Positions 1 through 7,871 are shown, counted from the stretch's first letter. The stretch is DNA of 33,190 nt from UBA6080 sp964607515 (GCA_964607515.1 CAZSKU010000029.1:1-33190); one strand, 5' to 3'. Numbers and translations: made by a program. Notes: generated from the letters alone by a model not told the origin.

Positions 1-154
1 AAATACCCTGTGACCGTGGGCAGGCAAGGTCAGAATACCTGGAATTGGAAATGTAAAATAACTGAATCATTGAGGCAGGACTTTTAATGTTGCCGGAATG
101 GTGTACAAAAGAGGGCAGGAGTTTCAGGAGCGTCCCGTTTTTTTTGCGGACTTC
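1..154. other. AT-rich non-coding edge downstream of the 155-1963 gene
   Basis: No convincing gene is visible. Bases 1-120 are about 44% G+C by hand count, well below the neighbouring genes. A run of eight T at 138-145 (plus strand) is flanked by GTCC and GGAC, a stem of only four pairs, so I do not call it a terminator. The open frames that start here read antisense through the next gene. Confidence 0.4.
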
Positions 155-1963
155 TCAGCCGAACCTGAACAGTTGCAGGCTGACCCCGTCGTTCAACCGG
201 AAAACCCCCTGGTACAGGAAACGCTCCTCTCCGGCGGCACCGGGGCCCGACAGAGCCCTGGCCTGCATGGTGCACAGGGTTGTGGGGCTCCTGAGGGTGC
301 GGCAAACCGCGAGAGCCTCGTCCACCGCCCTGCAGTGGCAGTCACGGGTTCCCGATATGGAGTTTTTCAGGTTCACCAGAACTCCGGCGTGCAGCACCAT
401 CGAAAAACTGTCGGATTCGTCGCGGTTTCTCATGAAACCGGAGGCGAAGGCCCATGCCTCCTCATGGTCGCCGAAAACCAGGGAGAATCCCTCGGGGAAC
501 ACGGCGCTCTTGAGAAAGGGGTACCCGCCGGGATCGTAAAGCTCCCTCACCCTCTGGACAAGCCGGTCTATCCGGTTGATGCTCTCCTCCTCGCAGCGGC
601 TCTGCGAGTGGTCGAACACCACCACGATGGGTTTTACGGCGGGCGGCGACGGAAAGACCGTTTCATCTTCATCCCTCTTCGCGCCCGGGCTGCATCCGAC
701 GCCCTCACCCATCTCCGGCAGCCTTATCCATTTTGGGGCAAGCCCCAGACGCCGGAGCTTTCCCACGGTGTCCGCCGTGCCTCCGGGCTTCTTTTCGTTT
801 CTTCCGTCCCAGAGGACGATCGGAATCAACTCGGCATCGTTCACCGCTGCCGTGTCCAGGGCGGTCACCAGCATGTAATCGCTGCAGAAGCCGTGAACGA
901 ACTCCCGGCATGACTCGAACCTTCCGGTGCATGCGGACTCCACCCGGTCAGCCCTTTCCAGTACCCCGTCGAAGCGCTTCACCCAGTGCTCACCAACGGT
1001 GTTCTGAAGGGTCTTTCTGAAACTCTCCTCCCGGTAGGGAAGGATGACCGAGGTTCTCTTTCCCATGTCCCGCATCGATTCATGGAAGAGTATGTCCGCT
1101 CCGTCAGCGGCGGATGCGATACCGATATCCGGGTTGAGCCTTCCCAGCTCCCTGAGAAGCTTCAGCCGGACCCGTTCGGAGATGCTCTCCGGAAACCTGG
1201 TGCAGACCCTTCCCTTCCGGTCCAGCCGGTGTCCCGCGAAGAGGGCGATCCTCATCCGGGGAAGAGCGTCCCGTACTCTGACCGCCGTGCCGGGATCGGG
1301 CTTAGTCGTCTCGAGAAGCAGCGCGGCGTTCATCCTGGCGCTCCGCAGCCACCCGAGATTTCCTCCCACATGGCTTCTCGCCGCCTTGTACCACTTGACG
1401 GAGGAATCGTAGTCCTCCATCACCAGACACGCCTCCCCCATGGTAGCCGGTATCCAGAAGGAACTGCTGGTCAGGTTCCTTCTGTAGGCCTGCCAGCATT
1501 CCTCCAGCACGACGCCGGCCTGTTCCACCGCAGCGGAGTCATCCCCGAGAATCCTGGCGAGGGTCGCTCCGTTGATGGCGCACCAGTAGTCGCCTCCCAG
1601 CCGCCGCGCCCGGGAATAGCAGCCGTGGGACCTTTCCAGGTGATGAAGGGCGGCTTTGCCATCCCTTTCCCGGCGTGCCAGCCAGAGCTTCTTGTGGTAA
1701 CTGCCGGTGAGCGCCTCGAGTTCCCAGTCCTTGCCGGTCGTCGCTTCCCTGAGTTTCTCCGTGAGAGCAACGGCCTCCTCAGGCATTCCGAGCCTCGACA
1801 GGACGGTGGAATGGAGTTTTTCCAGCTGGATTCCGATGGGATCCATACCCTTTTCCAGGCGGGCCAGGCTGTCGTAGGCCTGCAGATACTCGCCCCTGTC
1901 CACCAGGCGTCTCACCAGGGAGACGTCCTGTTCGACAGGCTGGCGGCTCGGTTCATACTGCAT
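155..1963 (-). CDS. TPR (TRAFs-binding-like) / SLOG-like / degenerate nucleotide-cyclase protein
   Basis: This 602-residue protein has three regions. Residues about 10-215 are helical and TPR-like, resembling the TRAFs-binding (DUF4071) region of bacterial signalling proteins. Residues about 237-415 look like a Rossmann-type SLOG domain: a strand leading to LFAGHRLD, an ADGADILFHESM segment, and LPYREESF. Residues about 444-602 have the layout of a class III adenylate/guanylate cyclase (FDHSQSRC, then GFSLVFGDHEEA, then LHAG), but the usual metal-binding aspartate pair is not evident, so it may bind a nucleotide without cyclising it. No signal peptide or membrane segment is visible, so it is probably cytosolic. 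I chose the ATG at 1963 because GGAG lies about eight bases upstream; an in-frame ATG at 2062 has no properly spaced ribosome site. It stands alone, divergent from 2156-2611. Its ligand and role are unknown. Confidence 0.72.
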   Translation of the reverse strand: MQYEPSRQPVEQDVSLVRRLVDRGEYLQAYDSLARLEKGMDPIGIQLEKLHSTVLSRLGMPEEAVALTEKLREATTGKDWELEALTGSYHKKLWLARRERDGKAALHHLERSHGCYSRARRLGGDYWCAINGATLARILGDDSAAVEQAGVVLEECWQAYRRNLTSSSFWIPATMGEACLVMEDYDSSVKWYKAARSHVGGNLGWLRSARMNAALLLETTKPDPGTAVRVRDALPRMRIALFAGHRLDRKGRVCTRFPESISERVRLKLLRELGRLNPDIGIASAADGADILFHESMRDMGKRTSVILPYREESFRKTLQNTVGEHWVKRFDGVLERADRVESACTGRFESCREFVHGFCSDYMLVTALDTAAVNDAELIPIVLWDGRNEKKPGGTADTVGKLRRLGLAPKWIRLPEMGEGVGCSPGAKRDEDETVFPSPPAVKPIVVVFDHSQSRCEEESINRIDRLVQRVRELYDPGGYPFLKSAVFPEGFSLVFGDHEEAWAFASGFMRNRDESDSFSMVLHAGVLVNLKNSISGTRDCHCRAVDEALAVCRTLRSPTTLCTMQARALSGPGAAGEERFLYQGVFRLNDGVSLQLFRFG

Positions 1964-2155
1964 CGCGCTGCTCCAAGGCAACAGATTCACCCGTATTGCA
2001 TGGCGGGCGTTGTGAACCCACCGCGAATGATAACCTGTCGAGGGTTCGAAGACATCCCTCACGTACGGTTGAACTGCCGTCCGGGTCTATTGCGGGCTCA
2101 TCGGCGTCCGGGTATTTTTCGTGCCGGCGTCCAAACACAGAGACGGGGGGGCGGT

Positions 2156-2611
2156 ATGGCGGTCTGGGGCATAAACTGGAGCGTATTCGGGATCTTCATA
2201 CTGGTGGGCGTGGTCATGATAGCCGCGGGATTCTTTGTCAGTCCCGAGGCCCGGACCGACGACGGCCTGCCTCTGAAGGCTTTTCTCTGGGCTTTCGGTG
2301 GATTCTGGCTGGTGATGGACCTGGGGGTCATACTGGTGATCCGGAGCATGGCCGCCAGAAGGGCCAACGCCCTGGAGACCTGGGAGCGGGGAACCGCAAA
2401 GGTGCTCTCCGCGTCGGAGACCGGCACGTACATCAACAACATGCCCAAGATCAAGTTCACCCTGGAGGTGAGCACCGACACCCACGGCGTCTACCAGGTG
2501 GAGCACCGGGAGGTGGTGTCGGTGATGAACGCAGCTTCCTACGCACCGGGTTCGGTCCACGAGATTAGAGTCAACCCCGGCAATCCACGGAAGATAATGT
2601 TCGCGGAGTAG
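2156..2611 (+). CDS. Small two-helix membrane protein, DUF3592-like
   Basis: A 151-residue protein with two hydrophobic helices, at about residues 5-27 and 39-60, followed by a soluble domain of roughly 85 residues. That domain is beta-rich and ends in HEIRVNPGNPRKIMF, which recalls the close of DUF3592-type membrane proteins. I infer an inner-membrane location. The start is the ATG at 2156, directly preceded by a G-rich stretch that can serve as a ribosome site; an open frame continues much further upstream but runs antisense through the 155-1963 gene. The gene is alone on its strand and ends in a G+C-rich hairpin facing the BON-LysM gene. No function can be assigned. Confidence 0.7.
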   Translation: MAVWGINWSVFGIFILVGVVMIAAGFFVSPEARTDDGLPLKAFLWAFGGFWLVMDLGVILVIRSMAARRANALETWERGTAKVLSASETGTYINNMPKIKFTLEVSTDTHGVYQVEHREVVSVMNAASYAPGSVHEIRVNPGNPRKIMFAE

Positions 2612-2635
2612 GCCCCTCCCGGGGGGGGAGGGGCC
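2611..2635. terminator. G+C-rich hairpin between convergent genes
   Basis: Ten base pairs (2611-2620 with 2626-2635) close a five-G loop between two converging genes. There is no T tract on either side, so it is at best a weak or factor-assisted terminator. The first base of the stem is the last base of the stop codon of the membrane-protein gene. Confidence 0.45.
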
Positions 2636-2647
2636 TGTGACGAAGGT

Positions 2648-3079
2648 TTACTCGGGAATCCTCAGCACCTGTCCCGGGTAGATCTTGTCGGGGTGGGTCA
2701 GCATGGGCCGGTTGGCCTCGAAGATCCTGTTGTACTTGTTCGCGTCGCCGTAGACCTTCTTGGCGATCGCCGAAAGGGTTTCTCCCTTCGCCACGGTATG
2801 GAACCGGGTCTTGCCCAGAGCGCCCTTGAGAGCCAGTTCGTCGGTGACCCTGGCGATTCCCTTCACGTTCCCCGCTATGAGGAGCGCTTTCTCCTTGTCC
2901 TCCTCGCTGGCGGGAACACCCTTGAGGATCACCTGATCCTTGGCCACCGCCACCTGAAGGTCCTTCACCCTGACGCCGTGGGCGCCGATCTTCTCCTTGA
3001 TCTTTCCGGCCAGTACCGCGTCATCGCCCAGTTCCGCCAGTTTTTCACCGGCCTCCTTAACGAAATCGAGGATTCCCAT
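2648..3079 (-). CDS. kbp: BON-LysM protein, Kbp/YgaU family
   Basis: A 143-residue protein close in length and layout to E. coli Kbp (YgaU, about 149 residues). An N-terminal amphipathic segment (GILDFVKEAGEKL) is followed by a BON domain at about residues 22-85 and a LysM domain at about 92-142 (FHTVAKGETLSAIAKKVYG ... YPGQVLRIPE). The E. coli protein is a cytoplasmic potassium-binding protein; that role is transferred by family, not seen here. No signal peptide is present. The start has a strong AGGAGG site nine bases upstream. It lies 77 bases behind the amidohydrolase gene on the same strand and has its own promoter-like sequence in that gap, so it may be transcribed independently of the peptidase unit. 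Confidence 0.9.
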   Translation of the reverse strand: MGILDFVKEAGEKLAELGDDAVLAGKIKEKIGAHGVRVKDLQVAVAKDQVILKGVPASEEDKEKALLIAGNVKGIARVTDELALKGALGKTRFHTVAKGETLSAIAKKVYGDANKYNRIFEANRPMLTHPDKIYPGQVLRIPE

Positions 3080-3117
3080 TCCACGCCTCCTTAGATAAAA
3101 CCGTACCGAGGGTTATC

Positions 3118-3146
3118 AGTATAAACCCGTCGTTAACCTCCGGCAA
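3118..3146 (-). promoter_or_regulatory. Sigma70-type promoter for the kbp gene
   Basis: On the minus strand TTGCCG (3141-3146) and TATACT (3118-3123) are separated by exactly 17 bases, matching the consensus at four and five of six positions. The ATG of kbp is about 38 bases downstream, leaving room for the AGGAGG ribosome site. Confidence 0.55.
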
Positions 3147-3156
3147 GCCTGTACCG

Positions 3157-4326
3157 TCAGTTCCTTTTGGAAGCCTCCCAGACGATCTCTCCGTCTATCA
3201 CCGTGAGTACGCAACGTGCCGAGGAGTCCCAGGGCATTCCGGTCCACAGCCCCAGGTCCGCATCCTTTCCCGGTTCGATGCTGCCCACCCGGTGCGCTAT
3301 GCCCAGCACTTCCGCGGGCCGGATAGTCACCGCCGCCAGGGCGTCCTCCTCCCGCATTCCATCCCGGATCGCCCATCCGGCGCAGTTTGGAAGGTACTGA
3401 ACAGGGATAACCGGGGCGTCGGTGGAGATGGAGACCGGTATTCCCGCCGCCGCCAGGATCCCCGGGGTGGTGAAACTCAGTTCCCTCAGCTCCACCTTGC
3501 TCCGGTGGGTTGGGCCGGGGCCCACCTGGCACCGGATGCCCTGCTCCTTCAGGAAGTCGGTTATCAGGTGCCCTTCGGTGGTGTGCTCCAGGGTAATCTC
3601 GTATCCGAACTCCCGGGCTATCCTCACCGCGGTTGCCATGTCGAAGGCGCTGTGGGCGTGGCACCGGAGGGGCTGCCTTCCCTCCAGAACCTCCAGAAGG
3701 GCCTCCATTTCAAGGCTTCGGTCCGGGGCTTTCTCGGGGTCCTTCCTGGTCTTGTCCCGGTACGTCAGGGCCTTCACCCACGCCTCCCGAAGGACCAGGG
3801 CGGTGCCCATCCTGGTCCCGGGGCATTTCTTCTGGTCACCGTAGACCCTCTTGGGGTTTTCCCCGAAGGCGGCCTTGAGACCGGGCCTGGCGTCCCGGAC
3901 CACCATCCTGTCTATGATCACTCCCCTGGGCTTCACCACGCATCCCATTCCCCCGATAACGTTGGCGCTGCCGGGGAGGATGCACAGGGTCGTCACCGCG
4001 TACCGTCGGGCGTCCTCGAAGGCGGGGTCGTGGGGATTTATCCCGTCTATCGCCCGGATGGCCGGGGTGGTCGGGGAGGTGGCCTCGTTGCCGTCGTAGT
4101 TGATCCCCCCGGAACCCTCGCCGAAATTCCCCACATGGCAGTGGGCGTCAATAAAACCGGGGAAGAGGTGTTTGCCGGCGCCTTGAATCACCCGGTAACC
4201 GGAAGGCACCGGGACCTCCTGTCCCGCTGCTTCTATACGGCCCCCGGAAACCAGCACTGTTCCCCGGCGTACGGTGCCCCCGGTGACGGTGTGCACCGTG
4301 GCGTTTTTCACCGCGAGCCCGGTCAT
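3157..4326 (-). CDS. Metal-dependent amidohydrolase, imidazolonepropionase-related (COG1228)
   Basis: A 389-residue amidohydrolase-superfamily enzyme. Visible metal-site features are HCH at residues 62-64 after the strand FPGFIDA, His223 and His225 in CHAHSAF, His248 in ITLEHTTEG, and Asp303 in STDAPVIP. A C-terminal IEPGKDADLGLW ... VIDGEIVWEA stretch is the usual return to the small beta domain. Members of this group hydrolyse cyclic amides or certain dipeptides; the substrate cannot be read from the sequence. There is no signal peptide, so it should be cytoplasmic. The ATG at 4326 overlaps the stop of the M28 peptidase gene as ATGA, implying translational coupling. A longer in-frame extension upstream is antisense-like reading of the peptidase and was rejected. 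The context fits peptide catabolism: a secreted peptidase followed by an intracellular hydrolase. Confidence 0.85.
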   Translation of the reverse strand: MTGLAVKNATVHTVTGGTVRRGTVLVSGGRIEAAGQEVPVPSGYRVIQGAGKHLFPGFIDAHCHVGNFGEGSGGINYDGNEATSPTTPAIRAIDGINPHDPAFEDARRYAVTTLCILPGSANVIGGMGCVVKPRGVIIDRMVVRDARPGLKAAFGENPKRVYGDQKKCPGTRMGTALVLREAWVKALTYRDKTRKDPEKAPDRSLEMEALLEVLEGRQPLRCHAHSAFDMATAVRIAREFGYEITLEHTTEGHLITDFLKEQGIRCQVGPGPTHRSKVELRELSFTTPGILAAAGIPVSISTDAPVIPVQYLPNCAGWAIRDGMREEDALAAVTIRPAEVLGIAHRVGSIEPGKDADLGLWTGMPWDSSARCVLTVIDGEIVWEASKRN

Positions 4327-5816
4327 CTGGCTATCACCACCCGGGCGGTCAGATGAAGCCCGTCCACGCTGGTCCTGACGAAGTAGACCCCGGCGGAGAG
4401 CCCTGTGACATCCATGGTTCCCCCCGGGACGGTGAGGACCCGGCGGCCGGACAGGTCGTAGAGGCTCAGGGATTCCGGCGCCGATCCGCCCACGGCGGCG
4501 TGAACCGAACCGCTGGCGGGGTTGGGGAACACCGACAGCGAAGCCGCGGCCGGGGCTCCGCCCTGGATCCCGAGCCAGTCCGTGAAGGCCGCCTCGGCCA
4601 CGAAGGCCAGGGCCGCCCGGGCGCACTCCGTGCCGAAGGGCCAGTACTGGTCGTAGTTGGAAAGTATGTCGGTGTCCTGGTGGTAATAGGGATTGTCGTC
4701 CACCGCCGCCTCGATGCCCAGCAGAGCCGGGTATCCCTGCTGCCAGAAGGAGGCGTGGTCGCTGTAGGTGGTGCCGGGAGAGTATGTCACGTCCAGCTCC
4801 AGTTCGGGCACGTGGGTGGACGCGGCCTCCTGGAACATCACGGCGATGTTCTCGGAGATGGTGTTGTAGGGCACGAAGAGCACCCTGTTCTCCTCGGGGC
4901 CGTAAAGGATCATGTCCAGGTTCATCACCGCCACGATCGGATCGCCAGCGTTGAAGGCGTTCCCGGCGTAGTACTCGCTGCCGATGAGCCCGAGTTCCTC
5001 GGCCCCGAAGCAGACGAAGCGCACCGTGTTCGGAAACTGGTACTGGCTCATGATCCGGGCCGCCTCCAGCACCGTGGCGCAGCCGCTGGCGTTGTCGTCG
5101 GCCCCCGGGGCGAACTCGTAGGGGGAGGTGTAGGTGATCGCGTCCAGATGGCCTGTGATCAGGACTATGCCCGGGTCGGGCGAGGTTCCGGGGATTTCGC
5201 CCGAGACGTTGGCCGACTGGTACTGGTTGCCGTAGAAGGTGAAGTCGAAGGTGTCCACCTCCACAGAGACAAGGCCGTAGTTCTGGAAGGCTTCCGCGAC
5301 CCAGTCGGCGCTCTGGAAGAACTGGGGGGTGATGCAGAGACGGGTCTGAAAGTCCTGCAGGTTCTGTATATGGCTCTTCATGCTGTCTTCATCGAGCTGG
5401 GCCACTATCTCGGCCACCGCGGCGGAGTCCCTGGAAAGGGGCACAGCCGGGGCGGGTGCGAGGGCTCCGGCCCGGAAGGGGCGCAGGGGAACTGCAAGCC
5501 TGACTCCCGGCAACGCCACGGGAGGCATGGGACCCGAAGGTCTGAAAAGCGCCGCTTCGTCGCGGACCAGGATCACCTCTCCGGGAAGGGCGGGATCGGG
5601 GCTGGAGAGGTGGGCCAGAAAGAGTCCCTCCGGGGAGTCAGTCAGAAGTACGCCCCATGACTCCGGAGCCTCGGCCAGGAACCAGTCCCGCTCCACGAAA
5701 TAGACCGTCACTCCCGGATCCAGGGGAAGGAAGTCGCGGACGTCGCCCTCCACCATGACCAGGGAACCGGCGTGAAGGAGTGACGCAAAGGCCAGAACCG
5801 TAAAAAGCTTCTTCAT
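4323..5816 (-). CDS. Secreted M28 zinc aminopeptidase with T9SS-type C-terminal domain
   Basis: A 497-residue exported peptidase. Residues 1-17 form a signal peptide (MKKLFTVLAFASLLHAG). The catalytic domain (about 135-410) has the M28 two-zinc set: His223 in TGHLDA, Asp240 in GADDNASG, Glu273/Glu274 in GAEELG, Asp301 in MNLD and His379 in YYHQDTD. Residues about 426-497 (VFPNPASG, LYDLSGRRV, GLSAGVYFVR) match a type A T9SS sorting domain, so I infer export across the outer membrane and surface attachment or release. Family members remove N-terminal residues from peptides. I moved the start from the first ATG (5861) to 5816, where a signal peptide begins and an AAAGGA site sits upstream. It is first in a unit with the amidohydrolase and possibly kbp. 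Confidence 0.92.
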   Translation of the reverse strand: MKKLFTVLAFASLLHAGSLVMVEGDVRDFLPLDPGVTVYFVERDWFLAEAPESWGVLLTDSPEGLFLAHLSSPDPALPGEVILVRDEAALFRPSGPMPPVALPGVRLAVPLRPFRAGALAPAPAVPLSRDSAAVAEIVAQLDEDSMKSHIQNLQDFQTRLCITPQFFQSADWVAEAFQNYGLVSVEVDTFDFTFYGNQYQSANVSGEIPGTSPDPGIVLITGHLDAITYTSPYEFAPGADDNASGCATVLEAARIMSQYQFPNTVRFVCFGAEELGLIGSEYYAGNAFNAGDPIVAVMNLDMILYGPEENRVLFVPYNTISENIAVMFQEAASTHVPELELDVTYSPGTTYSDHASFWQQGYPALLGIEAAVDDNPYYHQDTDILSNYDQYWPFGTECARAALAFVAEAAFTDWLGIQGGAPAAASLSVFPNPASGSVHAAVGGSAPESLSLYDLSGRRVLTVPGGTMDVTGLSAGVYFVRTSVDGLHLTARVVIAR

Positions 5817-5849
5817 GACAATCCTTTCCGTAACTAAAACCTCGGAATG

Positions 5850-5855
5850 AATATA
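5850..5855 (-). promoter_or_regulatory. Probable -10 box of the M28 peptidase unit
   Basis: TATATT on the minus strand (AATATA on plus) lies about 34 bases before the peptidase ATG. It sits inside GGTATATTCATTCC, nearly identical to the sequence before glgB. I see no good -35 box. Confidence 0.4.
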
Positions 5856-5889
5856 CCGCATGGGTAGAAGGGTTCCACACGGCTTGACT

Positions 5890-5927
5890 TACCCTAAAAA
5901 AGTATGAATGTACCCTCTATGAGTACA
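5890..5927. promoter_or_regulatory. Possible operator: repeats overlapping the start of the regulator gene
   Basis: TACCCT occurs at 5890-5895 and again at 5911-5916, a spacing of 21 bases or two helical turns. TGTAC (5909-5913) and GTACA (5923-5927) form an inverted repeat with a nine-base centre. These sites cover both candidate start codons (5904, 5919) of the winged-helix gene, and a TTGACT hexamer lies just upstream at 5884-5889. Autorepression is a reasonable inference, untested. Confidence 0.4.
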
Positions 5928-6569
5928 AATCCCAATGAACTCCTCGGCGAGTGCCTCTTCGGCAAGGTTAGAAGACAGATCCTTTCAACCCTGATGCTCC
6001 ATTCGGAGCGGTCGTTCTACGTCCTGGAGCTGATACGGCTTCTCCAGTGCGGCCGGGGGGCGGTCCAGAGGGAACTGGGAAGATTGTCCAGGGCGGGGAT
6101 AGTGAACCGGGTGCGCCGGGGTAACCAGGTTCACTTCCGGGTGAACCGTGACTGTCTGATATACAGGGAACTAAGGTCAATATTCGCCAAGACCACAGGA
6201 CTGGTCGAGGCCCTGGAATCCATCCTCGAGCCTGTCTCTTCGGAGCTGGGCATAGCCTTCATCCATGGCGAGTATGCGGCCGGGACGGCCACCGACGAAA
6301 GCCCGATAAGGCTCGCGGTCATAGGAGAGGCCAGGAGCGGGCGGCTTACGGAGTGCGCCCGGGCCTTCCAGGAGCAGACAGGCCGCCGGCTGGCGGTGTC
6401 CTCCTGGACCACCCGGGAGTTCCGAAGGGGATTCACCCTGGGGGATTCCTCTGTAAGATCCTTGCTGGGCGATGAGAAGATATTCCTTCAGGGAAGCCGC
6501 ACGGACCTGGACGTGATAACCACCTGGCAGGAAGACCTCTTCAGCGGCATCCTCCAGGAAAGGTCCTGA
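5904..6569 (+). CDS. Winged-helix regulator with a degenerate nucleotidyltransferase-like domain
   Basis: A 221-residue protein. Residues about 14-95 form an ArsR/MarR-like winged helix (VRRQILSTLMLHSERSFYVLE, then GRGAVQRELGRLSRAGIV and the wing RRGNQVHFRV). Residues about 110-195 have the fold order of a MNT-type nucleotidyltransferase, as in wHTH proteins that carry one behind the DNA-binding domain. However, the expected GS...SDIDL catalytic signature is replaced by HGEYAAGTATDESPIRLAVIG, so it is probably inactive. Start 5904 is the longest choice; ATG 5919 is an alternative. Neither has a Shine-Dalgarno site, so a leaderless or very short-leader transcript is possible. It precedes the unknown gene at 6654 by 84 bases and diverges from the peptidase unit, either of which it may control. 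Targets are unknown. Confidence 0.75.
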   Translation: MNVPSMSTNPNELLGECLFGKVRRQILSTLMLHSERSFYVLELIRLLQCGRGAVQRELGRLSRAGIVNRVRRGNQVHFRVNRDCLIYRELRSIFAKTTGLVEALESILEPVSSELGIAFIHGEYAAGTATDESPIRLAVIGEARSGRLTECARAFQEQTGRRLAVSSWTTREFRRGFTLGDSSVRSLLGDEKIFLQGSRTDLDVITTWQEDLFSGILQERS

Positions 6570-6605
6570 ACCGCCGGATACCGTTTTCCCAATCCAGTTC
6601 ATGGC

Positions 6606-6611
6606 TATATT
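6606..6611 (+). promoter_or_regulatory. Possible -10 box for the 6654 gene
   Basis: TATATT lies about 42 bases before the ATG at 6654. A weak TTTTCC is found 16 bases upstream. The same TATATT hexamer recurs before three other genes here. Confidence 0.3.
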
Positions 6612-6653
6612 TCCGGATTGACGTTTTCGGGACAAAGACCGGGGGAGACTCCA

Positions 6654-7871
6654 ATGAATGCAAGCGGCTTCACGGGATGCTTCGAGGAAGACGTACGGAA
6701 AACCGTGCTGGAGGTCAAGCGCCGGATCGGCGCCCTGATGGACGCCCTTCCGGCGTACATCGAGAACCCCCACGACGTCTACCAGGTGCTCAACCTGGAC
6801 AAGAAACTGGGCTGGAGAATATTCCGCATCGTCCACGAGGACGACATCTTCTTCGCGGCCCAGTTCATTCCCGGCAAACACTCCTTTGGAAGGTTCCTGA
6901 AGAGCTGCCGGGGCAAGGGGGTTCCCCAGGAACTGCTGGATGACGCCATGAAGGCGGTGGAGGAGTTCTACGGCCTGGTGGACGTCCACTCGGGGGACAG
7001 GCAGTCCCTCGACCTGATGCTCATGACAAGCAGCGACAACGGAAGGCTTCAGGCTTTCAAGGCCCTCCAGAAGAGCCTGTACCAGAGCCAGAGCCACTTG
7101 CTCGGGCTTCAGGCGGAAACCCAGTTGAACACCTGGATATTCGGTCCCGGCGACCATGGCGCCTTCAGTATCGCCATTCTGAAGGGGCTCTTCAAACTAC
7201 GCCGCAACCGCAGATCCACCCGGTGGATAGTGCACAGCGAGTGCCTCAACGCCCCCTCGGGGGAACCGCTGCCGGCGGAGCCGGTGGATCCCCGGGCCGG
7301 CGCCGACCTGGAGAGGCACGCCCCGTTCATTCTGAACTACTGCAGCGATCCGCTTCCCGAGGTGAAAGCCATTACCCGGGGAGCCTGCGGCCCCACGTAC
7401 GAGCTGGTGGAGGGGCCCGTGGGAAACACCACGCTGTTGAACTCGGTCACCGGCACAGTGACCCGGAACGTATTCGGAACCGGAGACATTCCGCCGGGAG
7501 ACGACCTGCACGAGGTGTTCATCAGCGTATACACCCCGGTGCAGAATCTGGTGTTCGACCAGTTCGTCCACGACAGCCTGCCCCTGGCACAGGAACCCAG
7601 AGTCGAGGTTCTGGGCGACTTCAACGGCCGGGGAGGGCCCCTGTCCCGGCGGTTCCGGTGCGACAGACTGCCTGTGGAGACGACGATCTCCATCAGGGGA
7701 AACGGCCTTGACGGCACTTACACCCCGCTGGTGCCCGACTATGGCGACATGCTCCGGGAGGTTTTCGAGAACCTGGGCTGGGACCCCGAGGAGTTCCACC
7801 TCTACCGGGTTCGCCAGGAACTTCCGGTGGTGCCCTCCACGGTTTTCATGCTGGACAGGTATTCCCTGTAG
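6654..7871 (+). CDS. Conserved-looking protein of unknown function
   Basis: I do not recognise a named family for this 405-residue protein. It has no signal peptide, membrane helix or repeat. The N-terminal half is rich in helices with conserved-looking blocks (LGWRIFRIVHEDD, PGKHSFGRFLKSC, LVDVHSGDRQSLDLML). A middle basic stretch (LFKLRRNRRSTRW) leads to a region with HAPFILNYCSDPLPEV and VEGPVGNTTLLNSVTGT. I vaguely recall similar layouts in uncharacterised proteins of other environmental bacteria, without a function. The ATG at 6654 follows GGGGGAG at good spacing and is preferred over a TTG at 6618. Codon use matches its neighbours, arguing against recent transfer. The stop TAG abuts the thiC stop on the other strand with no base between. 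It may be co-expressed with the upstream regulator. Confidence 0.8.
   Translation: MNASGFTGCFEEDVRKTVLEVKRRIGALMDALPAYIENPHDVYQVLNLDKKLGWRIFRIVHEDDIFFAAQFIPGKHSFGRFLKSCRGKGVPQELLDDAMKAVEEFYGLVDVHSGDRQSLDLMLMTSSDNGRLQAFKALQKSLYQSQSHLLGLQAETQLNTWIFGPGDHGAFSIAILKGLFKLRRNRRSTRWIVHSECLNAPSGEPLPAEPVDPRAGADLERHAPFILNYCSDPLPEVKAITRGACGPTYELVEGPVGNTTLLNSVTGTVTRNVFGTGDIPPGDDLHEVFISVYTPVQNLVFDQFVHDSLPLAQEPRVEVLGDFNGRGGPLSRRFRCDRLPVETTISIRGNGLDGTYTPLVPDYGDMLREVFENLGWDPEEFHLYRVRQELPVVPSTVFMLDRYSL

Noticed and set aside
138..145. T8 run as terminator
   Set aside because: The flanking stem is only four base pairs and the run lies inside the would-be loop.
98..913. Long plus-strand open frames opposite the 155-1963 gene
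   Set aside because: They have no recognisable domain and lie antisense to a protein with consistent TPR, SLOG-like and cyclase-like regions; high G+C makes such frames common.
986..2155. N-terminal extension of the membrane-protein gene
   Set aside because: It runs antisense through the 155-1963 gene; the ATG at 2156 gives a compact two-helix protein.
4327..4626. Longer start for the amidohydrolase
   Set aside because: The extension overlaps the M28 coding region and lacks family similarity; ATGA coupling at 4326 explains the start.
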